Counted from the first letter of the stretch, positions 27,007-35,832 are shown. The stretch is DNA of 64,000 nt from Crocinitomicaceae bacterium (GCA_002690915.1 NZGF01000050.1:1-64000), one strand, 5' to 3'. Made by a program: numbers and translations. Notes: generated by a model from the sequence alone, not told the origin.

Positions 27007-28503
27007 ATGACGTGCAATCGGATTATTGTGTTGGCAGCCGGACGGGCCACACGTATGCGTACCAGTGCCGCATCGGCTGAGTCCACGCGCTTCGTCCAAG
27101 ATGCATTGGAACGGCCCAAGCCCATGATCCGGGTGGGACCCAATAATGAACCCATGCTGCAGCTCATCCTTGAGCAAGCCCTTCGAGCAGGGTTCACAGA
27201 AGCAACCGTGGTCATTGCACCCAACGACACCATCACGTCTTCATTCCTGCAGGAGTGGGGCTGTCAAGGCCGGGGGATGCGCATCAGAACGGCGGTGCAA
27301 TCTGAACCCAAGGGTACAGGCCATGCGGTCCAATGCGCGCTTGAGAGCGACCCGGTGCCGCCCGGAGCCATGTGGGTATTGGCGAACGGAGACAACTTGC
27401 CCACACGATCGGCATTAGCGCGTTTGCGGATAGAGGGCTCAGGTCCGGCTGTGTTGGCTTACGATCGGGATGCGTTGGGCTTAGACCCGAACAAAACAAT
27501 GGCTTTTGCAGTGCTGGAAGGCGATGGTTCCACGGTGCACCGCATCACTGAGAAGCCGGATGCTGCGATTGTAGATCGCTTGGCCGAGAGCGGTTCGGTT
27601 CGCGTTTCAATGAACTACTTCCGCCTTGAAGTCGATCGGCTAAAGGCACACTTGGCGGCCTTGGAGCCGCATCGAGAACGCGGCGAACTCGAGCTGCCCA
27701 CCGCATTGCAAGCGATGATGGATGCCGGTGCAGGACTGACACAGATCAACGTGGCAGAAGAAGTGTTGGATTTGACTCGCATTCAAGACGTTGCGTGGGT
27801 CCAAGCTGGATTGCACCTGCTTGAACCGTACCAGTTGGAGGTGTGTGCGAGTTCTCCGATGGATGTCCGAACGGCCGCAGCGGCCGGTGCTCAGCGTGTT
27901 GAATTGTGCGCGCATTGGGAGTGCGGCGGATTGACTCCCACGGAAGCGGACATTCGCATGGCGAGTGCGGTAGGTTTACCGGTGCACGCGCTCATCCGAA
28001 GCCGCGCCGGCCACTTTGTTTACAGCGCAGAGGAGAAAGAATTGATGACGGCCCAAATCGAGGCTTCATTGGCTGCCGGCGCCGTCCGGGTGGTGGTGGG
28101 CGCCTTGCAGGCCGATGGAACGTGGGATACGCCATTGTTGAGCCGCTGGGTGGAAGCATTTGGTGCCCACCGCATCGTAATCCACCGGGCATTTGATGCC
28201 TGTACGGATTGGGAGGGCGCAGCGACGTCGTTGAAGGCACTCGGTGTGCGCCGATTCTTGACCAGCGGCGGCGAACCCCTTGCTTGGAACGGGCGCGATC
28301 GCATTCGTCATTTGGCAGCGGAAGGTTTTGACGTGACGGTCGGGAGTGGCGTTGTGCCTGAGCAGCTGGCGGATTGGATGGATATTGGCATCACTCAATT
28401 TCATGCCTCATGCAGAGAAGTGGACGATCGTGCGACGGCGTTGTTTGACGGAAAGGCTAGTAAGGTCAGTCCGGCTTCGGTAAGGCGCTGGTTCAATCGG
28501 TGA
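27007..28503 (+). CDS. Sugar nucleotidyltransferase fused to a CutC-family domain
   Basis: A 498-residue bifunctional protein from ATG 27007 (ATG 26989 is also possible; the track's TTG 26965 overlaps the kinase gene). Residues 1 to about 265 form a nucleotidyltransferase: IIVLAAGRATRM, then RPKPMIRV after an insert of about 18 residues, PKGTGHAVQCAL, and NGDN with the metal-binding Asp. Residues about 275-495 form a complete CutC TIM barrel: RVELCAHWECGGLTP, IRSRAGHFVYSAEE, IHRAFDAC, FLTSGGEP and FHASC are all intact. CutC was named for copper homeostasis, but that role is poorly supported. Fusion to a sugar enzyme in a salvage operon points to sugar chemistry. No stop or frameshift separates the domains. 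Confidence 0.85.
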   Translation: MTCNRIIVLAAGRATRMRTSAASAESTRFVQDALERPKPMIRVGPNNEPMLQLILEQALRAGFTEATVVIAPNDTITSSFLQEWGCQGRGMRIRTAVQSEPKGTGHAVQCALESDPVPPGAMWVLANGDNLPTRSALARLRIEGSGPAVLAYDRDALGLDPNKTMAFAVLEGDGSTVHRITEKPDAAIVDRLAESGSVRVSMNYFRLEVDRLKAHLAALEPHRERGELELPTALQAMMDAGAGLTQINVAEEVLDLTRIQDVAWVQAGLHLLEPYQLEVCASSPMDVRTAAAAGAQRVELCAHWECGGLTPTEADIRMASAVGLPVHALIRSRAGHFVYSAEEKELMTAQIEASLAAGAVRVVVGALQADGTWDTPLLSRWVEAFGAHRIVIHRAFDACTDWEGAATSLKALGVRRFLTSGGEPLAWNGRDRIRHLAAEGFDVTVGSGVVPEQLADWMDIGITQFHASCREVDDRATALFDGKASKVSPASVRRWFNR

Positions 28504-28519
28504 TTGGTAGGCGGTATGC

Positions 28520-28526
28520 TATTTTG
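28520..28526 (+). promoter_or_regulatory. -7-like box before the GH20 gene
   Basis: TATTTTG followed by CACC and then ATG 28531. The box lies in the 27-bp gap after the fused CutC gene and may give an internal promoter. Confidence 0.35.
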
Positions 28527-28530
28527 CACC

Positions 28531-30741
28531 ATGGAAAAACCCTTGCTGATATTTGCTCTTGCTCTTCTTCTAGGGGCATGCGCTCCACTTGCAGAGGCAC
28601 CCCCATTGGAACTCATCCCGCATCCGATAAGCTGGAATCCGGGCCAGAGCACTTGTTCCCTCTCCGGTACATGGAACTTGGAAGTGGCGGAAGAATGGAA
28701 GGATGAGCGGGGTTTTTGGTTGGATTGGCTGGTGGCTGATTCCGATGGGAATGAAGGGAAGGCCGTGGTGGTGATCATGGAGCGAGCACACGGCATGGAA
28801 CCCGAGGCGTATGCGCTTGCCATTCGCCCGGAGGGGATCCGCATCGAAGCCGGCTCGGAACACGGGGCGTTTCATGCTTTGACGACGTTGCGTTCCCTCG
28901 TCCTGACAAGTGGAGGTGTCTTGCCGTGCGGCGACCTGGTGGATGCGCCACGGTTCGCGCACCGGGGGTTGCTGCTGGATTGTTGCCGGCATTTTATGGA
29001 ACCGGATTTTGTCAAGCGCATGATTGATTTGCTGGCGTTGCACAAAATGAGCGTTTTGCATTGGCATCTCACGGAAGACCAGGGATGGCGTGTTGAAATT
29101 GATGCTTATCCCGATTTGACCCAAAAGGGCGCATGGCGGACCGAAGCGGATGGCAGCCAACACGGCGGTTTTTACACCAAGGAGGAAATCCGTGACATCG
29201 TCGCCTACGCAGCCCAGCGCCATATTGAAGTCATCCCCGAAATCGAGCTCCCGGGCCACAGCCGAGCGGCATTGGCTGCTTACCCTTGGCTCGGTTGCAC
29301 AGGTGAGGCCATGGAGGTGCCGAACGACTGGGGGGTTTTTAAGGACATTTACTGCGCAGGGCAGGATACGACCTTGGCGTTCTTGAAAACCGTGCTTGAT
29401 GAGGTGATGGAGCTTTTTCCCTCCGAATACATCCACATCGGAGGAGATGAGGCACCCAAGGTGCGCTGGGAGCAATGCCCTAGATGCCAGAAGCGCATTG
29501 CGGATGAAGGCCTGCACGACACGCACGAATTGCAGTCGTGGTTTATTGGTGAAATCGGCCGTTACCTCGAAGCGCATGGCCGAAAGATGATCGGTTGGGA
29601 TGAAATCCTGGAAGGTGGGTTGCCCGCGGATGCCACGGTGCAGTCGTGGCGCGGTATGGACGGCGGCCGCGATGCGGTGGCAATGGGCCACGACGCCATC
29701 ATGTCGCCAACGTCGCACTGTTATTTTGACTACCCAGTGGAGTCCACAGACCTGGAGAAAGTCTATGGGTTTGAACCCGAACCGGAGGGCCTCAACGGCA
29801 GCGGCCAAATCCTTGGAGGGGAGTGCAACATGTGGAGCGAACGGGCCCCACAGCACCTAGTGGAATCTAAAGTATTTCCGCGCCTCGTGGCCATGGCAGA
29901 GGTACTTTGGAGTCCGCCATCAACTAAGAGTTGGCGGGGCTTCCAAGAGCGTATGGAATCTCATTATGGCCGATTGGATGCTTGGGAGGTTGCCTATGGA
30001 TGGGAGACGGTTCCAATGGCGTTGGAATGGAAAAAGGGTCACACTCCAAACAGCCTTCAGGTCCAAATCGTTCCCGCCATGTTCGGCGTGGATGGAATCG
30101 GGGATTTTGTGTTGCGCAGGGGGAGCACAGCAGCAGCGGCCCTGGGTATGGAGGAATTTCATTCCGTTGAAGGAGAGGGGGAGTTGCGGGTCACATTGTC
30201 GCGCAAAGGCGCATCGATGGGAGATCTCTTGGTGTTTCCACTGGCCGGTCACGCCGGCGCATTTCGAGCGGTCGAATTGGACCATGAAATCAATGCTTAC
30301 TACCCCGGGCGAGGGTCACAGGGCCTAGCGGACGGGCGGCTGGGTTCGGATGATTTTCGCGATGGTTCTTGGCAGGCCGCCAATGGCCAGCATATGGGTG
30401 TCACCGTGGAGTTGGATGCCCCAACCCAAATTGATTCATTGAGTATGCAAGTGTACCGGTACCAGGACGCGTGGATTTTCCTGCCGGATTCGGTGCGGTT
30501 CCAGTGGTCCGTAGATGGTGAACATTGGGACGGTGAGTGGCGGGAGCAACCGTTTGGGTCGCCCACCTTTGACCCCAGCGAAGCCCAGGATGTAAATCGC
30601 TTGGTTATCCCTGTTGGTGAAACGGCACGTTGGGTGCGATTCGAAGCCCGCAACCCCGGTCCTTGCCCCGATTGGCATGACGGCGCGAGTTCAGCTACGT
30701 GGCTGTTTCTGGATGAATTGGTGGTGCACAGCCAACCTTAA
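28531..30741 (+). CDS. GH20 beta-N-acetylhexosaminidase lipoprotein
   Basis: A 736-residue exported enzyme that removes terminal beta-linked GlcNAc or GalNAc from glycans. ATG 28531 begins a lipoprotein signal (FALALLLGAC, Cys17), so it is an envelope-anchored enzyme. A GH20b N-terminal domain (about 25-135) precedes the catalytic barrel (about 140-490). The family motif IHIGGDEAPKVRW puts the catalytic Asp-Glu pair at about residues 306-307, and LHWHLTEDQGWRVEI and PEIELPGHSRAAL are also typical. The C-terminal part (about 590-736) looks like an F5/8-type sugar-binding domain (DGSWQAANGQHMGVTVELD). It ends the symporter / kinase / CutC-fusion operon and would supply the sugar for it. Confidence 0.93.
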   Translation: MEKPLLIFALALLLGACAPLAEAPPLELIPHPISWNPGQSTCSLSGTWNLEVAEEWKDERGFWLDWLVADSDGNEGKAVVVIMERAHGMEPEAYALAIRPEGIRIEAGSEHGAFHALTTLRSLVLTSGGVLPCGDLVDAPRFAHRGLLLDCCRHFMEPDFVKRMIDLLALHKMSVLHWHLTEDQGWRVEIDAYPDLTQKGAWRTEADGSQHGGFYTKEEIRDIVAYAAQRHIEVIPEIELPGHSRAALAAYPWLGCTGEAMEVPNDWGVFKDIYCAGQDTTLAFLKTVLDEVMELFPSEYIHIGGDEAPKVRWEQCPRCQKRIADEGLHDTHELQSWFIGEIGRYLEAHGRKMIGWDEILEGGLPADATVQSWRGMDGGRDAVAMGHDAIMSPTSHCYFDYPVESTDLEKVYGFEPEPEGLNGSGQILGGECNMWSERAPQHLVESKVFPRLVAMAEVLWSPPSTKSWRGFQERMESHYGRLDAWEVAYGWETVPMALEWKKGHTPNSLQVQIVPAMFGVDGIGDFVLRRGSTAAAALGMEEFHSVEGEGELRVTLSRKGASMGDLLVFPLAGHAGAFRAVELDHEINAYYPGRGSQGLADGRLGSDDFRDGSWQAANGQHMGVTVELDAPTQIDSLSMQVYRYQDAWIFLPDSVRFQWSVDGEHWDGEWREQPFGSPTFDPSEAQDVNRLVIPVGETARWVRFEARNPGPCPDWHDGASSATWLFLDELVVHSQP

Positions 30742-33700
30742 CACGGCTGCCCCCATACGGTCAACATACCGAGCAAATCGCCAGTGTTGATATCCCCGCT
30801 GCCGTCTAAATCCAACACGGGGGAGGCTCCGTTGCCACCCACGTCTACAGCTTCCCCAAAGTGTACGAGCAACAGAAGCAAATCCGGCAAGTTGCGTAGG
30901 CCGTCGGAGTTGAAGTCACCGGGGCACAAACAGGGGTAGCCACCGGCTTCAAAACAGTCGGTGCCGAGCAAAGGGAAAGCATACTGCTCTGCCAACAAGA
31001 AAGCGTCCATGCCCAGCACCTCTCCCATGGCTCGACCGGGGAAATCATCGATGGGCGGGTGAATGCCACCCCATATGCGCGACAGCGCGCTTTGATCGGC
31101 CGCATCGCGGTAGGTGGCCCATTGCAATTCAAAATCCATAGACGGCCCGTCCTCAAAGACGAGGAATTCGTGGGCTTCCACCGGAAACGCTCCCAGGCCT
31201 CCGGGGAAGTAGGCATCGCCCGTCAAGGCGGTCAGCACCTCAGCTGCCGCTCGACTGAATGTCGAGTGTCCGCTCACGTAGCCGGCGAAAGGTGGCGTGA
31301 CAAAGGTCGGACGCTGGTACGGCCACCACTCGCGGGCACGTATCCAATCCACGCCTGCCCACTGCAGAGCCGGAACCCCAATGTAATCCGGTCCTTTCCA
31401 GCACCGGATTTTCATCTCGTACAGGTGCTCGTTGTTGGGACCGCGGAGTTCTATGGGATCTTCTGGACTGATTTGTTCAATGTGTCCCGGGATGATGGGC
31501 AAGCCCGCTCCGTGGTAGTTTGGAAGCTCCGGGTCCGTGCATTGCCCACGGTCGGCCATCCAGCGCAACGCTGAAACCGGTCGGACGTAGTCGTGCCAGC
31601 CTTTGCAACTCCAAGCGGCAATCGCCGCATCGTGCATGGCGCCGCCCATGGAGAAGTAGGCGATGACGTCCCAGTCTAGGGCATTGAGCGGCTCGCCTAG
31701 GCCGCGCCATTTGCGTTGCAATTCGGGTTGGTCGTTGACGTAGTTCAGGAGGGTAAACCAGTGTCCGGGCGGGGTTTCCGAATCCGGTCCGTCAGCCCAG
31801 TATTCTGCCAGCACCCGGGTGAAGTCTCCACGCAAGACCGGCTGTGCAGCGTAAGGTTCGCCTGATACAGGATTGAACGGGTGCCCGGGTTCCACACCTG
31901 CAGCAACAGGAACGCCATCGACAGCATAATAATCGCGAGCTTCTTCCACACTGCTGGGCAAGAATCCATTCCAGCTGAATGCGCCGGGTCCGATGTCCCA
32001 CACCACGGAATCGGCGGGATCGAGGTGAGAGGCCCACAGGGCAACGAGGGTATGCCCCCATTTGTAATCGCTTTCCAGTCCTGTTTCTTCGTTCGGATTG
32101 ATTTGCGCGGGAGGCCCGGGATCGTGGTACACGGTGTAGGTACTCCCGAGCCGTTCAAATTGAGCCGTATCTGCCGCTGTCATTGCAAAAGGCTGGACGT
32201 CCCCCCATTCCGGGCTCAGGAAGTCTGGTGAGATGTTCGAGCCTTCGTTCCCCGATTGGTCGATGAATTCGGCCAATTGCAGGGGTTGCCAGCGGTTCGG
32301 GAAAAACATGTTGGGGTTGCCTGGTTCGTCCATCACCAGGTTCCAATTCATGGGATTGTAGTAGGTATTTTGGTAGTCGATGACTTCAAACGATCCGTCT
32401 TGGAGTCCGTATGCGATGTAATTTTCGGCGAGGTAATTGCCCAGTGAAGCCGCTCGCTCCATCCACGTTCCATTCGTGTAGTCGGTCTCGTGCCATGCCG
32501 TGTCGTAGCCGAGTGCTTCCATTTGGCTGTCGATGTGTGTGGTGATTCGCTCAGCACGTGGGGCGTTTACAAAGCGGTGCTGGAGCAGCCGGTACACCCC
32601 GTAGCTGATGCTCAATCGGCGTGCCGCTTGCCGATTTTCCGCTTCGATGTCGGGCGAACCATCAAAGGGGCACGTGTAATTTCCTTGTTGGTTGCCCAAG
32701 AGCCATGGCTGAGCGCCCACAATGGTATCCGCACCCCATGCCGCCCACGCGTCGTACATCAGGGCTGAGGTGTGCCAAAGGTTACGCGCATGCACTGTGG
32801 GCCGGGCCCAGTCGTGCCGAATACTGAGCAGCGTAGCTTCGTTCCAGATCCGGGCGACGCTGTGGGTCGCAAGGGTCGGGAAATCCGGAAGGGGACTGCC
32901 TGAACAATCCAATCCAGCCGAGGGGAAGAAGCACGTTCCATCGTCCACCGTCGCAGCCATTTCGTAATTGCACGCATCCGCATTGGTGCAGCCGTTGGTC
33001 AACCAAGGTTCAGCACCCGGCTCAAGTACAGTGTGGATGCTGTCGGCGGCAAACGGTCCGTGCGTGGAGAAGCCGCCGGTGGGCCAGCGAACCACGATAG
33101 AGTCGACGCTGGTCGCAGCGCCCAAACCCATGTGCACATCAAATGAGCTCGAACCGCTGTAGCCCTGCCCGCAATGGATTTCATCGTAGCGGGTTTGGCC
33201 ATCGAAGTGGGCTTCAATGCGCGCTCCGATGGCCGACCGATTGGATGAAGTTCCCTCGAGTCGGAAGCCAATGAAGTGCCCGTTGGTGTTGAGGTTTTCC
33301 AAGATTTGAAATCCCGGCTGGGTGGGAGATCCGGTGGTGGCTATGGCGAGGTCCCAGTCCCCATCTCCATCTAAATCACCCGCTGCCAGTCCGTAATCGC
33401 TGTGGTTGTGTTCCAGCACCGCATCCCCCTCGCTGACCCAGGCGAACGTGCTATCGCCCAGGCCGCGGTACAGACGATTGGACGTTGGGGCAAATGCGTA
33501 GTCGTTCACGATGTACAGGTCGGTTTCGGCATCGTGGTCGTAGTCGAAAAAGATGCATCCCCACGTCATACCGGAATCATCCACGCCTGCATCCTCTGCG
33601 ATGGCGGTGAACGTGCCGTCGCCGTTATTCAAGAACAGCTCGCTCGGGTATAGATCGGTAATGTAGAGGTCCATCCAACCGTCGTGGTTGATGTCCGCTG

Positions 33701-34478
33701 CGTCGACCCCCATGCAGTTGCCCTGGTAATCAAGTCCAACACCTGCTGCATCTTGAGTGAAACTGCCTTGGCCGTCATTCCTGAAAAAGTTGTTGACTTG
33801 GTTGCCATCGTGTGTAGCATACAAATCCACATCTCCATCGTTGTCAGCATCAAAAAATAACGCCCCCATGCCGATTCCGGTATCCACCGTTCCAGAGGGA
33901 AAGGTGACGTTTTGGAAGCCGGTTCCTTCCAGGTTCCGCAGCATGGCGTTGTGGCTATTTATGTTGACTACGTACAAATCCAACCAGCCGTCTCCATCGA
34001 TGTCTGCCGCGTGCAGGCTCCGGCACGGCCCAGCATTCCCAGCATTCCACGTGTCTGTGGCATCGGTGAAGGTGCCGTCCCCGTTGTTTAGAAAGAGCCG
34101 ATTCGGATCTAGGTAATTACCGGTGATCAAATCCAACCATCCGTCATTATTGAAGTCCGCCCATATGACGGCATTGGTCGTTCCCTCATCCGCTACCCCT
34201 GCTGGAATTGCAACTTCTTCGAATTGCATGCCACCGAGGTTCCGGAATAAGCGGTTGGGGGCAAACTTGGTGCCCACGTAGATGTCCTCACGTCCGTCGC
34301 GATCGAAATCTCCGATGGCGACAGCATGGTGCAAGCCATCCACTGCAACCCCCGCTGCTTCAGAAATGTCTTCGAATAGGTCTTGAGCACAGGCCAGGTG
34401 TCCCAGATGCCCCAAAAATAACAGGCACATCATTCTATTGAAAGCAGTCGACAACCGGTGGCGTGGGGTAGGATTCAT
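30738..34478 (-). CDS. FG-GAP/ASPIC repeat protein fused to a vanadium-dependent haloperoxidase, with dockerin-like tail
   Basis: A 1246-residue secreted protein with a signal peptide (to about residue 31). Residues about 33-400 are FG-GAP/VCBS propeller repeats with calcium-loop motifs (DFNNDGWLDL, DIDGDGWLDLYV). Residues about 400-490 are an ASPIC/UnbV domain, and a short cysteine motif follows (GCTNADACNY...DDGTC). Residues about 530-1165 are a vanadium haloperoxidase/PAP2 domain with all expected vanadate ligands: K959 and R966 (CKGWHDYVRP), S1069-G-H1071 (YVSGHST) and R1134 with H1140 (SRIWGGIH). The end has two dockerin-like EF-loop repeats (DFNSDGLRNLPDLLLLL, DLDGSGDINTGDLLGML) instead of a T9SS tail. 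It overlaps the GH20 stop by 4 bp, convergently. Likely role: extracellular halide oxidation. Confidence 0.85.
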   Translation of the reverse strand: MNPTPRHRLSTAFNRMMCLLFLGHLGHLACAQDLFEDISEAAGVAVDGLHHAVAIGDFDRDGREDIYVGTKFAPNRLFRNLGGMQFEEVAIPAGVADEGTTNAVIWADFNNDGWLDLITGNYLDPNRLFLNNGDGTFTDATDTWNAGNAGPCRSLHAADIDGDGWLDLYVVNINSHNAMLRNLEGTGFQNVTFPSGTVDTGIGMGALFFDADNDGDVDLYATHDGNQVNNFFRNDGQGSFTQDAAGVGLDYQGNCMGVDAADINHDGWMDLYITDLYPSELFLNNGDGTFTAIAEDAGVDDSGMTWGCIFFDYDHDAETDLYIVNDYAFAPTSNRLYRGLGDSTFAWVSEGDAVLEHNHSDYGLAAGDLDGDGDWDLAIATTGSPTQPGFQILENLNTNGHFIGFRLEGTSSNRSAIGARIEAHFDGQTRYDEIHCGQGYSGSSSFDVHMGLGAATSVDSIVVRWPTGGFSTHGPFAADSIHTVLEPGAEPWLTNGCTNADACNYEMAATVDDGTCFFPSAGLDCSGSPLPDFPTLATHSVARIWNEATLLSIRHDWARPTVHARNLWHTSALMYDAWAAWGADTIVGAQPWLLGNQQGNYTCPFDGSPDIEAENRQAARRLSISYGVYRLLQHRFVNAPRAERITTHIDSQMEALGYDTAWHETDYTNGTWMERAASLGNYLAENYIAYGLQDGSFEVIDYQNTYYNPMNWNLVMDEPGNPNMFFPNRWQPLQLAEFIDQSGNEGSNISPDFLSPEWGDVQPFAMTAADTAQFERLGSTYTVYHDPGPPAQINPNEETGLESDYKWGHTLVALWASHLDPADSVVWDIGPGAFSWNGFLPSSVEEARDYYAVDGVPVAAGVEPGHPFNPVSGEPYAAQPVLRGDFTRVLAEYWADGPDSETPPGHWFTLLNYVNDQPELQRKWRGLGEPLNALDWDVIAYFSMGGAMHDAAIAAWSCKGWHDYVRPVSALRWMADRGQCTDPELPNYHGAGLPIIPGHIEQISPEDPIELRGPNNEHLYEMKIRCWKGPDYIGVPALQWAGVDWIRAREWWPYQRPTFVTPPFAGYVSGHSTFSRAAAEVLTALTGDAYFPGGLGAFPVEAHEFLVFEDGPSMDFELQWATYRDAADQSALSRIWGGIHPPIDDFPGRAMGEVLGMDAFLLAEQYAFPLLGTDCFEAGGYPCLCPGDFNSDGLRNLPDLLLLLVHFGEAVDVGGNGASPVLDLDGSGDINTGDLLGMLTVWGQPC

Positions 34479-34488
34479 GAACCTCGCT

Positions 34489-34496
34489 CAAAGGTA
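34489..34496 (-). promoter_or_regulatory. -7 promoter box for the haloperoxidase gene
   Basis: TACCTTTG on the minus strand, an exact TAnnTTTG match, 10 nt before ATG 34478. Confidence 0.5.
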
Positions 34497-34697
34497 GGCT
34501 TGCTTGCTTTGATTTTTCGCGCGAAGGGCATGAATGGAGAATCCGGTAAAAAGCCTTACAACCTCCTTTGACTACAAAATAAACATTTTAGTCGACTTAT
34601 TTTGCTGTTAATGGAAAATATTTATGTAATATCGCGTCGTGTTTTGATGCGAGGTTTGCAGGCGTCGTTATCGAAATACGAGTAGATTGTTAGGGTG

Positions 34698-34721
34698 AAA
34701 GGGCGCAGGGGTGCGCCCTTT
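34698..34721 (+). terminator. Strong hairpin, probable terminator of an unannotated transcript
   Basis: AAAGGGCGCA-GGGG-TGCGCCCTTT, a perfect 10-bp stem with a 4-base loop, followed on the plus strand by TCTGTTTCTTT. No plus-strand gene precedes it, so it may end a small RNA. It is unlikely to serve the minus strand, where no T-run follows. Confidence 0.55.
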
Positions 34722-34742
34722 CTGTTTCTTTCCCTGAGGGGC

Positions 34743-34772
34743 TTGTGCACATTGGAATAAATGCTATATTTG
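34743..34772 (+). promoter_or_regulatory. rpsT promoter (-33/-7)
   Basis: TTG at 34743-34745, a 19-base spacer, then TATATTTG at 34765-34772. This is the best full match to the Bacteroidota -33/-7 consensus in the window. The predicted leader to ATG 34807 is about 30 nt. Confidence 0.75.
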
Positions 34773-34806
34773 CACCCCCTTAATGGGATAATACAGACGA
34801 AAGCTT

Positions 34807-35058
34807 ATGGCTCATCACAAATCCTCATTGAAGCGCATCCGCTCTGATCGCAAGAAAGCGGCGCGCAACCGTTACCAACACAAAACAGTGCGAAACGCAG
34901 TCCGCGCACTCCGTGCAACCACCGATGCGAAAAAGGCAGCAGAGATGCTTCCTGTGGTTGCAGCGATGTTGGACAAGTTGGCGAAGAACAACGTGATCCA
35001 CAAGAACAAAGCCTCAAACCTCAAATCCAGCCTCGCCGTACATGTAGCGAAGCTTTGA
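34807..35058 (+). CDS. rpsT: 30S ribosomal protein S20
   Basis: An 83-residue, strongly basic protein that binds 16S rRNA in the small subunit. The N-terminus [21 protein letters not shown] is typical for S20, and length matches the family. It has its own promoter with a TTG-N19-TATATTTG layout and is followed by a clear intrinsic terminator, so it is probably monocistronic. S20 is often autoregulated in other bacteria; I see no obvious leader structure here apart from the hairpin upstream of the promoter. Confidence 0.97.
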   Translation: MAHHKSSLKRIRSDRKKAARNRYQHKTVRNAVRALRATTDAKKAAEMLPVVAAMLDKLAKNNVIHKNKASNLKSSLAVHVAKL

Positions 35059-35082
35059 GTGCATCGACATAGCATTGAAATT

Positions 35083-35108
35083 AGCCCCCTAGATTAGGGG
35101 GCTTTTTT
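35083..35108 (+). terminator. rpsT intrinsic terminator
   Basis: AGCCCCCTA-GAT-TAGGGGGCT, a 9-bp stem with a 3-base loop, followed by TTTTTT, 24 bp after the rpsT stop. Confidence 0.9.
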
Positions 35109-35127
35109 ATGCTCAAAAAAGAAGACG

Positions 35128-35799
35128 ATGGAGCATGAGCGCCAAGTATTGATGCCGAGAGAGAAATTACTGTTGGCCGGACCACAGGAGTTGGGCGTGG
35201 CTGAATTAATTACTGTTTTGCTGGGTTCAGGCGTTCAGGGCCAGCCGGTGCATAAGGCGGCTCAGGATTTACTCGAGCTTGTGCAGGGAGACTTGGCGGT
35301 GCTTTCCTCGATTCCTCCCTTGGGCATGACGGAAGTTCAGGGTATCGGCCGCGCAAAAGCCCTTCAATTGTCAGCGGCATTGGAACTGGGTAGACGTCGG
35401 CAGATGACGGTCCCGCCCAACGGCTCCTTCATCCGTTCGTCAGTTGACGTGTTTGAGCGCTTCGCCATCCGATTGTCGGATTTGGGCCATGAGGAATTTT
35501 GGCTGGTGCTTTTGCGGCGCTCCAATGCGATTATGGCCGAAGTCATGGTCAGCAAGGGAGGGTTGACGGGCACGGTAGCCGATCCCAAGCTTATCTTTTC
35601 CAAGGCCCTCGCGATGCGAGCTGCTGGAATCATTGCCGTGCACAACCACCCGTCTGGCAATGTTCGACCCAGTCGATCCGACCGAGAGCTCACAAAAAAT
35701 CTTCAATGGGCAGGTGAAATGTTGGATTGTCCGTTGCTTGATCACTTGATTGTTTCCCGCAACCGTTACTTTAGCTTCGCTGACGAAGGCGAGCTTTGA
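35128..35799 (+). CDS. radC: RadC family JAB/JAMM-domain protein
   Basis: A 223-residue protein. It has an N-terminal helix-hairpin-helix region (LGVAELITVLLGSG, VQGIGRAKALQLSAALELG) and a C-terminal JAMM metalloprotease-like domain with the metal motif HNHPSGNVRPSRSD at about residues 172-185. The RadC family was once linked to DNA repair, but its function remains unclear. The catalytic ligands of the JAMM motif are all present. It is followed 33 bp later by the epimerase gene. Full length for the family. Confidence 0.93.
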   Translation: MEHERQVLMPREKLLLAGPQELGVAELITVLLGSGVQGQPVHKAAQDLLELVQGDLAVLSSIPPLGMTEVQGIGRAKALQLSAALELGRRRQMTVPPNGSFIRSSVDVFERFAIRLSDLGHEEFWLVLLRRSNAIMAEVMVSKGGLTGTVADPKLIFSKALAMRAAGIIAVHNHPSGNVRPSRSDRELTKNLQWAGEMLDCPLLDHLIVSRNRYFSFADEGEL

Positions 35800-35832
35800 T
35801 TTCGCCGCTGTGTCAGCCATTTATCGATTGAA

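Larger units (their letters stand above)
34479..34806. other. Longest non-coding stretch: divergent promoters and an orphan hairpin
   Basis: No open frame of interest. It holds the -7 box of the haloperoxidase gene at 34489-34496, an AT-rich segment around 34560-34640 with an imperfect inverted repeat (GACTA...TAGTC, 34571-34594), a strong GC hairpin at 34698-34721 and the rpsT promoter at 34743-34772. The part between about 34627 and 34721 could be a small RNA ending in the hairpin. Confidence 0.5.

Noticed and set aside
28570-29856. 428-residue minus-strand ORF inside the GH20 gene
   Set aside because: It is antisense to the catalytic domain with intact motifs; long only because of high GC.
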